A DNA stretch of 9,121 nt from Pseudomonadota bacterium (GTDB lineage Bacteria; Pseudomonadota; Gammaproteobacteria; Burkholderiales; Burkholderiaceae_C): assembly GCA_023394015.1 (NCBI GenBank), contig JAEXBL010000148.1, positions 1 to 9,121 of the forward strand, given 5' to 3'. Position numbers and translations under genes: made by a program. Under the pieces are notes generated by a model. The model did no database searches. It worked only from the letters and a program-made list of their open reading frames with translations, and was not told the DNA's origin. Below, piece by piece: positions 1-5,904 of the stretch. Numbering within the stretch: position 1 is the first letter of the stretch; every line of letters begins with the position of its first letter.

Positions 1-354
1 TTCACCGACCTGCGCGCGCACTTGGACAAGGAAGTGGCGCGCCTGTCGGAAGTGATCGAGGGCCACACCCGCGAGACCCTGGCGCGGGTCGACCGCGCCG
101 AGATGGGCCTGCGCGACCGCCCGGTCGACCTGGAGATCGGCCGCCTGGTGCAGGCGGTGGAGAGCCACAACCGTGACCTGCATGCGCGCGTGGACCGGCT
201 GGAGATGGGCCTGCGCGAAGGCCTGGCCGGCTACATGCCGGCCCCGCCCAGCGTGCGCCCGGCCATCACCGGCACGCCCACGCCGCCTCCGCCGGCGGCC
301 GACGACGTGGGTGACGTGGACGACGACCCGATCGGCACCGCCGTGCCGCGCTGA
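1..354 (+). CDS. Unrecognised hydrophilic repeat protein, 3' part only
   Basis: The reading frame is open from the first base of the window, so the start lies upstream; an internal TTG at 22 is not a convincing start. The visible 117 residues are highly charged (many Arg, Asp, Glu), with no membrane segment, no cysteine and no catalytic motif that I recognise. Residues 7-40 and 41-74 form two copies of a 34-residue unit sharing ARVDR and EMGLR blocks. Their pattern of spaced Leu/Val among charged residues suggests long helices or a coiled coil. The tail (about residues 75-117) is Pro/Ala-rich and then Asp-rich, probably disordered. The gene ends at TGA 352-354, just before a hairpin terminator, and is convergent with the stress-protein gene. 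Nothing links it to the oxidase genes. Coding status is fairly secure; function is unknown. Confidence 0.6.
   Translation, partial: FTDLRAHLDKEVARLSEVIEGHTRETLARVDRAEMGLRDRPVDLEIGRLVQAVESHNRDLHARVDRLEMGLREGLAGYMPAPPSVRPAITGTPTPPPPAADDVGDVDDDPIGTAVPR
19..222 (+). repeat. Tandem 34-residue (102-bp) coding repeat, two copies
   Basis: Positions 19-120 and 121-222 encode two units that align without gaps over 34 residues. By hand count 17 of 34 positions are identical, and the best block reads ARVDR.EMGLR in both. More copies may lie upstream of the window. The divergence at DNA level suggests an old duplication held by selection on the protein, not a recent DNA-level repeat. Confidence 0.65.
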
Positions 355-380
355 CCGGCGCGCCCGGCCCACCATGCAAC

Positions 381-422
381 AAGGGCTTCAGGCCATGGCG
401 GCCTGAAGCCCTTGCTTGTTTT
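381..422. terminator. Hairpin terminator between convergent genes
   Basis: A perfect 14-bp stem (381-394 with 400-413) encloses a 5-nt loop. It is followed on the plus strand by a T-rich stretch (416-422, TTGTTTT), so it can end the upstream plus-strand gene. On the minus strand the stem is followed by a weaker U-rich stretch (complement of 376-382), so it may also end the stress-protein transcript, whose stop lies about 58 nt away. The plus-strand role is the stronger call. Confidence 0.85.
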
Positions 423-471
423 CGCAGCGCCCGCGGCCGTGACCGGCGGGGCGCTCGGTGGCGGTGGCGGC

Positions 472-915
472 TCAGCGCAGCACCAGCACCGGGATCTCGG
501 AGTGCGTCAGCACCTGTTGTGTTTCGCTGCCCAGCAGCAGGCGCTTCACGCCCTTGCGGCCGTGCGAGGCCATGACGATGACGTCGGCCTCGTGCTTCTT
601 GGCCGCGGCAATCACCGCGTCAGACACCACGTCCGACTTGGCCAGGATGGCCTTGACCTGCACGCCCTTGGCCTCGCCGGCGGTCTTGACCGCGTCCACG
701 ATCTCCTGGCCATCGGCCGCCCACTGCTGCTCGACACGGGCCACGTCCTCGGTCGACAGGGGGATCGAGCCCTCGAAGTAGCTTTGCGGGTAGCGCGGCA
801 CGACCTTGAGCGCGATCAGTTCCGCGCCGCACAGGGCGGCCAGGTCGATGGCGCTGTCGACGGCCTTCTTGGATAGCTCGGAGCCATCGGTGGCGACGAG
901 GATGCGGGCGTACAT
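472..915 (-). CDS. Universal stress protein, UspA family
   Basis: A 147-residue single-domain Usp, the usual family size. These are soluble cytoplasmic proteins with an alpha/beta nucleotide-binding fold; many bind ATP and help cells survive starvation, hypoxia or other stress. The N-terminus YARILVATDGS carries the conserved Asp (D10). The C-terminal motif ASHG-x9-GS (residues 116-130) matches the ATP-binding pattern G-x2-G-x9-G(S/T) except that the first Gly is Ala. The start is ATG at 915, with an AGGAG ribosome site (complement of 923-927) 7 nt upstream. The same frame stays open 21 codons further upstream, but that stretch lacks family similarity and a ribosome site. The gene diverges from ccoI, and the FNR-like palindrome at 1018-1031 lies between them. 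Usp genes under FNR/ANR control are known in proteobacteria, so joint low-oxygen control is plausible but inferred. Confidence 0.93.
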   Translation of the reverse strand: MYARILVATDGSELSKKAVDSAIDLAALCGAELIALKVVPRYPQSYFEGSIPLSTEDVARVEQQWAADGQEIVDAVKTAGEAKGVQVKAILAKSDVVSDAVIAAAKKHEADVIVMASHGRKGVKRLLLGSETQQVLTHSEIPVLVLR

Positions 916-1017
916 GGTGGTTCTCCTGAATGATGGGGTGAAGGGGCGTGGCGCCCGGCCGGGCACGTGCTTTCCCAATCCGCGACGATACCTTATTCGT
1001 GCAGCGGCCGGTGGCTA

Positions 1018-1031
1018 TTGACTGAAGTCAA
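1018..1031. promoter_or_regulatory. FNR/CRP-family operator upstream of ccoI
   Basis: The sequence TTGACTGAAGTCAA is a perfect palindrome with 5-bp arms and a 4-bp spacer, matching the FNR/ANR/FixK pattern TTGAY-N4-RTCAA. Its centre (1024.5) is about 41 bp from the start site predicted from the -10-like element at 1053-1058, the class II activator position. It lies between divergent usp and ccoI, so one site could serve both. The same arms recur upstream of ccoN, which supports a real operator. The exact regulator (Fnr, Anr or another paralogue) cannot be told from the site. Confidence 0.8.
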
Positions 1032-1052
1032 GCCCGCGTCAAGCAAAGCGCG

Positions 1053-1058
1053 TACAGT
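1053..1058 (+). promoter_or_regulatory. Candidate -10 element of the ccoI promoter
   Basis: TACAGT matches four of six bases of the sigma-70 -10 consensus. It would place transcription start near 1065, about 41 bp from the centre of the FNR-like palindrome. No good -35 element is present, as expected where an activator replaces it. The leader before the proposed ccoI start would be about 22 nt. Support comes mainly from spacing. Confidence 0.4.
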
Positions 1059-1086
1059 GCACGGCGTGATGCAAGGTGCAGGAGTG

Positions 1087-3423
1087 ATGTCCCCGGCCGC
1101 CGGGGCGGGCCAGTCGCCGGGCCGCGAGCGCGGCGCGCCGGACCGCGACGACGCGGCCTGGCGCCTGCTGGACGAGCGCGACGAGTGGCTGGAGTTCAGC
1201 CGCCCGGTGCAGGCCGTGGCCAGCGATGCCGACGGCGGCGTGTGGGAGTCGAACATCGTGTTCGAAGGCATGCACTGCGCGGCCTGCGCCGTGACCATCG
1301 AGCAGGCCCTGCGTGCCACGCCGGGCGTGCGCGAGGCCGACGTCAGCGCCGCAGCCCACCGCGGCCGCGTGGTGTGGGACGCGGCGGCCACCAAGCCCTC
1401 CGACTGGATGCAGGCGGTATTGCGCACCGGCTACCGGCCGCTGCCCGCCAGCGATGCCTTTGCCGCCGAGCGGCGCCAGGCCGAGACGCGCAAGATGATG
1501 TGGCGCCTGGGCGTGGCCGGCCTGTGCATGATGCAGGTGATGATGTACGCCACGCCCGAGTACTTCACCGGGCCGGGCGGCATGGAGGCCGACACCGTGC
1601 GCCTGCTGCGCTGGGCGCAGTGGGTGCTGTCGATCCCGGTGGTGCTGTTCTCGTGCCAGCCGTTCTTTCGCAACGCGCTGCTGGATCTGAAGCTGCGCCG
1701 CGTCAGCATGGACCTGCCGGTGGCGCTGGGCATGCTGATCACCTTCGTCGTCAGTTCGCTGGGCACCTTCGAACCCGATGGCCTGTTCGGGCACCAGGTG
1801 TATTTCGATTCGCTCACGATGTTCGTGTTCTTCCTGCTCACCGGCCGGTGGATGGAGCTGCGCCTGCGCGACCGCACCGCTGGTGCGCTGGAGGCGCTGA
1901 TGCACCGCCTGCCCGACAGCGTGCAGCGCCAGAACGCGGCCGGCGAGTGGGAGCGCGTGTCGGTGCGCCGCGTGCGCGTGGGCGACGTGCTGCGGGTGCT
2001 GCCGGGCGAGGTGTTTCCGGCCGACGGCGTGGTGCTGCACGGCCAGACCTCGGCCGACGAGTCGCTGCTGACGGGCGAATCCACGCCGCTGGCGCGCGGG
2101 CAGGGTCAGCGCGTGATCGCCGGCAGCCACAACCTGACGGCGCCGGTGGACCTGCGCGTGGAGCAGACCGGCGGCGACACCCGCTATGCGCAAATCGTGG
2201 CGCTGATGGAGCAGGCCTCGACCAGCAAGCCGCAGATTGCCTTGCTGGCCGACAAGCTGGCCAAGCCGTTCCTCATCTTCGTGCTGCTGGCCGCGGGGGC
2301 GGCCTGCCTGTGGTGGTGGCCCACCGACCCCGGGCGCGCGCTGATGATCGCCGTGGCCATCCTGGTGGTCACCTGCCCGTGCGCGCTGTCGCTGGCGACA
2401 CCCGCGGCCATGCTGGCCAGCGCCGGCGCGCTGGCCAAGAAGGGCGTGCTGGTGCGGCGGCTGCAGGCGCTGGAGGCCTTGTCGCAGGTGGACATGGTGG
2501 TGTTCGACAAGACCGGCACGCTGACGCGCGACGCCTTCGTGCTGGAAGAGCTGCGCCTGCGCGACGGCGTGAGCCGCGCCCAGGCGCTGGCGCTGGCGGC
2601 GGCGCTGGCGCGCGGCAGCCTGCACCCGGTGTCGCGTGCGCTGGTCGAGGCGGCCGAAGCGGAGCCGTCGCCAGGGCAGGTGCAGGCGCCTGCGCTGACG
2701 GCGCTGCAAGAGGTGGCCGGGCAGGGCGTGAGGGCGCAACTGGCCGCGTCGCCCGGCGGCGAAGTCCGCCTCGGTTCGGCCGCCTTTTGCGGCGTGCCCA
2801 CGGGCGACGAGCAAGGGCCGAGCAGCCACCTGAGCGATGCCCAGGGCTGGCTGGCCAGCTTTCACTTCCGCGAGGATTTGCGCGCCGATGCGCCGGCCTC
2901 GGTGGCCGCGCTGCAGCGCGAGGGCGTGCAGGTGCGCCTGCTGTCGGGCGACCGCCCCGAGGCGGCGGCGCGGCTGGGCGCGCTGGTCGGCATCGACGAC
3001 GCGCGAGGCGGCTGCCTGCCGGACGACAAGCTGGCGCTGATGCGGCAGGCCCAGGCCGAAGGCGCCACCGTGGCGATGGTGGGCGACGGCCTCAACGACG
3101 GCCCGGTGCTGGCCGGGGCCAACGTGTCGTTTGCCTTTGGCCGCTCGGTGCCGCTGGCGCAGGCGCAGGCGGACTTCGTGGTGCTGGGCGACCGCCTGGC
3201 GCTGATTCCCGGTTGCCTGGCCCAGGCGCGCCGCACCATGCGCATCGTCAGGCAGAATCTGGGCTGGGCCGCGGCCTACAACGCCATTGGGGTGCCGGCG
3301 GCCATGATGGGCTGGGTATCGGCCTGGCTGGCTGGCCTGGGCATGGCGGCCAGCTCGCTGCTGGTGGTGGTCAACGCGCTGCGGCTGTCGTCCGACGAGC
3401 CGCAGCCCCGAGAGGAGCACTGA
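1087..3423 (+). CDS. ccoI: Copper-transporting P1B-ATPase for cbb3 oxidase assembly
   Basis: CcoI/FixI (CopA2 type) moves Cu(I) out of the cytoplasm by ATP hydrolysis and feeds the CuB site of cbb3 oxidase rather than giving bulk copper resistance. With the chosen ATG it has 778 residues. In order: an N-terminal heavy-metal-associated domain with GMHCAAC (C64, C67), membrane helices, the actuator motif TGES (329-332), the transport-site CPC (430-432), the phosphorylation motif DKTGT (Asp 474), the nucleotide-domain HP (513-514), GDGLND (666-671), and C-terminal Cu(I)-site signatures YN (731-732) and MAASS (753-757). The frame is open back to a GTG at 967, but that start would put the FNR operator inside the gene. 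ATG 1087, or GTG 1084, follows an AAGGTG at 1073-1078 and is more plausible. No Cys occurs before the HMA domain, unlike family members with a Cys-rich N-terminal domain. It overlaps ccoS by one base. Confidence 0.95.
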   Translation: MSPAAGAGQSPGRERGAPDRDDAAWRLLDERDEWLEFSRPVQAVASDADGGVWESNIVFEGMHCAACAVTIEQALRATPGVREADVSAAAHRGRVVWDAAATKPSDWMQAVLRTGYRPLPASDAFAAERRQAETRKMMWRLGVAGLCMMQVMMYATPEYFTGPGGMEADTVRLLRWAQWVLSIPVVLFSCQPFFRNALLDLKLRRVSMDLPVALGMLITFVVSSLGTFEPDGLFGHQVYFDSLTMFVFFLLTGRWMELRLRDRTAGALEALMHRLPDSVQRQNAAGEWERVSVRRVRVGDVLRVLPGEVFPADGVVLHGQTSADESLLTGESTPLARGQGQRVIAGSHNLTAPVDLRVEQTGGDTRYAQIVALMEQASTSKPQIALLADKLAKPFLIFVLLAAGAACLWWWPTDPGRALMIAVAILVVTCPCALSLATPAAMLASAGALAKKGVLVRRLQALEALSQVDMVVFDKTGTLTRDAFVLEELRLRDGVSRAQALALAAALARGSLHPVSRALVEAAEAEPSPGQVQAPALTALQEVAGQGVRAQLAASPGGEVRLGSAAFCGVPTGDEQGPSSHLSDAQGWLASFHFREDLRADAPASVAALQREGVQVRLLSGDRPEAAARLGALVGIDDARGGCLPDDKLALMRQAQAEGATVAMVGDGLNDGPVLAGANVSFAFGRSVPLAQAQADFVVLGDRLALIPGCLAQARRTMRIVRQNLGWAAAYNAIGVPAAMMGWVSAWLAGLGMAASSLLVVVNALRLSSDEPQPREEH

Positions 3424-3560
3424 TGGACATTCTTTTTCTGCTCATCCCGCTGTCGGTGGTGCTGGTTTTCTTCATCCTGGCGGCGATGTGGTGGGCCATT
3501 TACCGTGGCCAGTTCGACGACGTGGACCGCGAGGGCGAGCGCATTCTCGAACACGATTGA
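3423..3560 (+). CDS. ccoS: cbb3 oxidase assembly protein CcoS
   Basis: A 45-residue protein with one N-terminal membrane helix (about residues 4-27, rich in Leu, Val, Phe) and a short charged tail containing GQFDDVDREGERIL, typical of CcoS. Family members are needed for insertion of haem and copper cofactors into the catalytic subunit; without CcoS the complex forms but is inactive. The start ATG shares its first base with the last base of the ccoI stop (TGATG, 3421-3425), pointing to translational coupling, and GAGGAG at 3412-3417 serves as ribosome site. Its stop codon (3558-3560) lies inside the FNR-like operator of the next operon. At 45 residues it is on the short side for the family, but both ends look natural. 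Confidence 0.93.
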   Translation: MDILFLLIPLSVVLVFFILAAMWWAIYRGQFDDVDREGERILEHD

Positions 3561-3570
3561 CACACGTCAA
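3557..3570. promoter_or_regulatory. FNR/CRP-family operator upstream of ccoN
   Basis: TTGACACACGTCAA has the same TTGAC-N4-GTCAA form as the site before ccoI, and one flanking base on each side extends the palindrome to 6-bp arms (3556-3571). The centre (3563.5) is 41.5 bp from the start site predicted from the -10-like GATACT at 3593-3598, the canonical class II FNR position. The site includes the ccoS stop codon TGA (3558-3560). Confidence 0.87.
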
Positions 3571-3592
3571 TCAAAGCCATAATGCAGTCACG

Positions 3593-3598
3593 GATACT
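3593..3598 (+). promoter_or_regulatory. Candidate -10 element of the ccoNOQP promoter
   Basis: GATACT matches four of six -10 consensus bases and sits exactly where a class II FNR-dependent promoter would need it. The predicted start is near 3605, giving a leader of about 25 nt before ccoN. This start site also rules out the in-frame ATG at 3582 as the ccoN start on this transcript. Read-through from ccoIS is still possible, as no terminator lies between. Confidence 0.55.
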
Positions 3599-3629
3599 GC
3601 AACAGCTTGTTTTTCAGGAAGAGGTGGAA

Positions 3630-5066
3630 ATGACATTCGCCAATACGCAGGCCACGGTCTATAACGACAAGGTGGTCAGACAATTCGCCATCATGACGGT
3701 GGTGTGGGGCGTGGTCGGTCTGCTGGTTGGCGTGATCATCGCCGCCCAGTTGACCTGGCCGGAGCTCAACTTCGGCATCCCATGGCTCAGCTACGGCCGC
3801 TTGCGGCCGCTGCACACCAACGCGATCATCTTCGCGTTCGGCGGCTCGGGTCTCATCGGCACCGCCTACTACGTGGTGCAGCGTACCTGCCAGGTGCGCC
3901 TGTTCTCCGATGGCCTGGCCTCATTCACCTTCTGGGGCTGGCAGTTGGTCATCCTGCTGGCGGCGATTTCGCTGCCGCTGGGTTTCACCACCGGCAAGGA
4001 ATACGCCGAGCTGGAGTGGCCCATCGACATCCTGATCGCGCTGGTCTGGGTGGCCTTCGCGGTGGTGTTCTTCGGCACCATCGGCACCCGCCGTGTGCGC
4101 CACATCTACGTGGCCAACTGGTTCTACGGCGCCTTCATCCTGACGATTGCCCTGCTGCACATCGTCAACAGCGCCGAGATGCCGGCCACGCTGACCAAGT
4201 CCTACTCGGCCTACGCCGGCGTGCAGGACGCCATGGTGCAGTGGTGGTATGGCCACAACGCGGTCGGCTTCTTCCTGACGGCGGGCTTCCTGGGCATGAT
4301 GTACTACTTCATTCCCAAGCAGGCCGAGCGCCCGATCTACTCCTACCGCCTGTCCATCGTCCACTTCTGGGCGCTGATCTTCACCTACATGTGGGCCGGC
4401 CCGCACCACCTGCACTACACGGCCCTGCCGGACTGGGCGCAGTCGGTGGGCATGCTGTTCTCGCTGATCCTGCTGGCACCCAGCTGGGGCGGCATGATCA
4501 ACGGCATCATGACCCTGTCGGGTGCCTGGCACAAGCTGCGTGACGACCCGATCCTGCGCTTCTTGATCGTGTCGCTGTCCTTCTACGGCATGTCGACCTT
4601 CGAGGGCCCGATGATGTCGATCAAGACCGTCAACGCCCTGTCGCACTACACCGACTGGACCATCGGCCACGTGCACTCCGGCGCGCTGGGCTGGGTGGGC
4701 CTGATCACCATGGGCTCGCTCTACTACCTGATTCCGCGCCTGTTCGGCCAGAAGAAGATGTACAGCATCAAGGCCATCGAGGTGCACTTCTGGACCGCCA
4801 CCATCGGCATCGTGATCTACATCGCCTCCATGTGGATTGCCGGCGTGATGCAGGGCCTGATGTGGCGCGCGGTCAACGCCGACGGCACGCTGACCTACAC
4901 CTTCGTCGAGTCGGTCAAGGCCACCTATCCGTTCTACGTGCTGCGCCTCATCGGCGGCGTCATCTACCTGTTCGGCATGCTGGTGATGGCCTGGAACGTG
5001 GCCAAGACGGTTGCCGCCGGCCGCGTGGTGCCGGTGCAGATTCCCGCCGTTGCGGCACACGCCTGA
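3630..5066 (+). CDS. ccoN: cbb3-type cytochrome c oxidase catalytic subunit I (CcoN)
   Basis: The catalytic core of cbb3 oxidase, an inner-membrane haem-copper protein that reduces O2 to water and pumps protons. It has 478 residues, normal for the family, with about twelve hydrophobic segments. By homology the ligands are: low-spin haem b, H62 (RPLHTN) and H349; CuB, H209 (WWYGHN) and H259-H260 (AGPHH); high-spin haem b3, H347 (IGHVHS). Y253 corresponds to the active-site Tyr that cross-links to a CuB histidine in C-family oxidases, and E325 (STFEGP) to the conserved Glu near the haems. I chose ATG 3630 because AGGAAGAGG lies just upstream and the product starts like known CcoN proteins; the same frame is open to ATG 3582, which precedes the predicted transcription start. 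ccoO begins 23 nt after its stop. Confidence 0.98.
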   Translation: MTFANTQATVYNDKVVRQFAIMTVVWGVVGLLVGVIIAAQLTWPELNFGIPWLSYGRLRPLHTNAIIFAFGGSGLIGTAYYVVQRTCQVRLFSDGLASFTFWGWQLVILLAAISLPLGFTTGKEYAELEWPIDILIALVWVAFAVVFFGTIGTRRVRHIYVANWFYGAFILTIALLHIVNSAEMPATLTKSYSAYAGVQDAMVQWWYGHNAVGFFLTAGFLGMMYYFIPKQAERPIYSYRLSIVHFWALIFTYMWAGPHHLHYTALPDWAQSVGMLFSLILLAPSWGGMINGIMTLSGAWHKLRDDPILRFLIVSLSFYGMSTFEGPMMSIKTVNALSHYTDWTIGHVHSGALGWVGLITMGSLYYLIPRLFGQKKMYSIKAIEVHFWTATIGIVIYIASMWIAGVMQGLMWRAVNADGTLTYTFVESVKATYPFYVLRLIGGVIYLFGMLVMAWNVAKTVAAGRVVPVQIPAVAAHA

Positions 5067-5089
5067 GGCAAGCAAGGAGTTAAAGCATC

Positions 5090-5707
5090 ATGGCTCAACA
5101 TAAAGTCACAGGTCACGAGCGGGTCGAAACCAGCAACTTCCTGCTGATCGTGCTGGTCTTGCTGGTGGTGTCCGTCGGCGGGTTGGTGGAGATCGTGCCC
5201 CTGTTCTTCCAGAAGTCCACCACCCAGCCGATCGAGGGTCTCAAGCCCTACACCGCGCTGCAGGTGGTGGGGCGCGACGTGTACCGCCGCGAGGGCTGCT
5301 ATCTGTGCCACTCGCAGATGGTGCGTCCGTTCCGCGCCGAGGCCCTGCGCTACGGCCCCTATTCGGTGGCCGGCGAGTTCGTGTACGACCACCCCTTCCA
5401 GTGGGGCAGCAAGCGCACCGGGCCTGACCTGGCCCGCGTGGGTGGCCGCTACAGCGACGACTGGCACCGCGTGCACATGAACAACCCGCGCGACGTGGTG
5501 CCCGAGTCCAACATGCCGGCCTATCCCTGGCTGGAGAAGACGCCGGCCAATGCCCGCACCATCCAGGCCAGCATGCGCGCGCTGCGCATCGTGGGGCTGC
5601 CCTACACCGACGAGGAGATCGCCAAGGCGCCCGAGGAGCTGGAAGGCAAGACCGAACTGGACGCCCTGATCGCCTACCTGCAAGTGCTGGGCATCCACCG
5701 TCAGTAA
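5090..5707 (+). CDS. ccoO: cbb3-type cytochrome c oxidase monohaem subunit II (CcoO)
   Basis: A 205-residue membrane-anchored c-type cytochrome that hands electrons to CcoN. One N-terminal helix (about residues 16-39) anchors it; the rest faces the periplasm. The haem c site is C70-Y-L-C-H74, and M142 in SNMPAYPW is the probable sixth ligand. The [11 protein letters not shown] and RYGPYS blocks are typical of CcoO. An AAGGAG ribosome site (5074-5079) lies 10 nt before the ATG. The gene is third in the iron-copper protein set after ccoN and is followed 20 nt later by ccoQ, consistent with one transcript. Length and motifs are complete; nothing is odd. Confidence 0.98.
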   Translation: MAQHKVTGHERVETSNFLLIVLVLLVVSVGGLVEIVPLFFQKSTTQPIEGLKPYTALQVVGRDVYRREGCYLCHSQMVRPFRAEALRYGPYSVAGEFVYDHPFQWGSKRTGPDLARVGGRYSDDWHRVHMNNPRDVVPESNMPAYPWLEKTPANARTIQASMRALRIVGLPYTDEEIAKAPEELEGKTELDALIAYLQVLGIHRQ

Positions 5708-5727
5708 GCGGGAAAAGGGGAACCATC

Positions 5728-5865
5728 ATGGACATCAACATGCTGCGCAGCATCGTCGCTGTGCTGGCCCTCGCTGTCTTCATCGGGATCGTGCTGTGGG
5801 CCTGGTCGGGCCGCAATCGGGCACGTTTCGACGAGGCGGCCCGCTTGCCCTTCGAGCAGGATTGA
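5728..5865 (+). CDS. ccoQ: cbb3-type oxidase small subunit IV (CcoQ/FixQ)
   Basis: A 45-residue protein found by reading the gap between ccoO and ccoP. One membrane helix (about residues 7-26) is followed by WSGRNRARFDEAARLPFEQD, close to the usual CcoQ tail of WSG, basic residues, FDEAA and LPF. CcoQ is not catalytic; it stabilises association of CcoP with the CcoN-CcoO core, especially under oxygen stress. The start ATG has a purine-rich AAGGGG (5715-5720) 7 nt upstream. It lies 20 nt after the ccoO stop and 39 nt before ccoP, and such small genes are often missed by automatic annotation. Confidence 0.95.
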   Translation: MDINMLRSIVAVLALAVFIGIVLWAWSGRNRARFDEAARLPFEQD

Positions 5866-5904
5866 CCCCGGATTGCCGTTCCCGAACGACGCAAGGAATT
5901 CAAA

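Noticed and set aside
967..1086. Upstream GTG start for ccoI
   Set aside because: It would place the FNR-like operator and predicted promoter inside the coding region, lacks a ribosome site, and adds 40 residues without family character.
1039..3420. A 793-codon open frame on the minus strand opposite ccoI
   Set aside because: It is complementary to a clearly conserved ATPase. Its product is rich in His, Gln, Arg and Gly with no domain pattern, as expected of a shadow frame in GC-rich DNA.
3582..3629. Upstream ATG start for ccoN
   Set aside because: It precedes the predicted transcription start near 3605; the ATG at 3630 has a good ribosome site and the expected N-terminus.
3921..5075. Long minus-strand frame opposite ccoN
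   Set aside because: Low-complexity, His/Asp/Gln-rich product opposite a certain gene; no ribosome site or domain.
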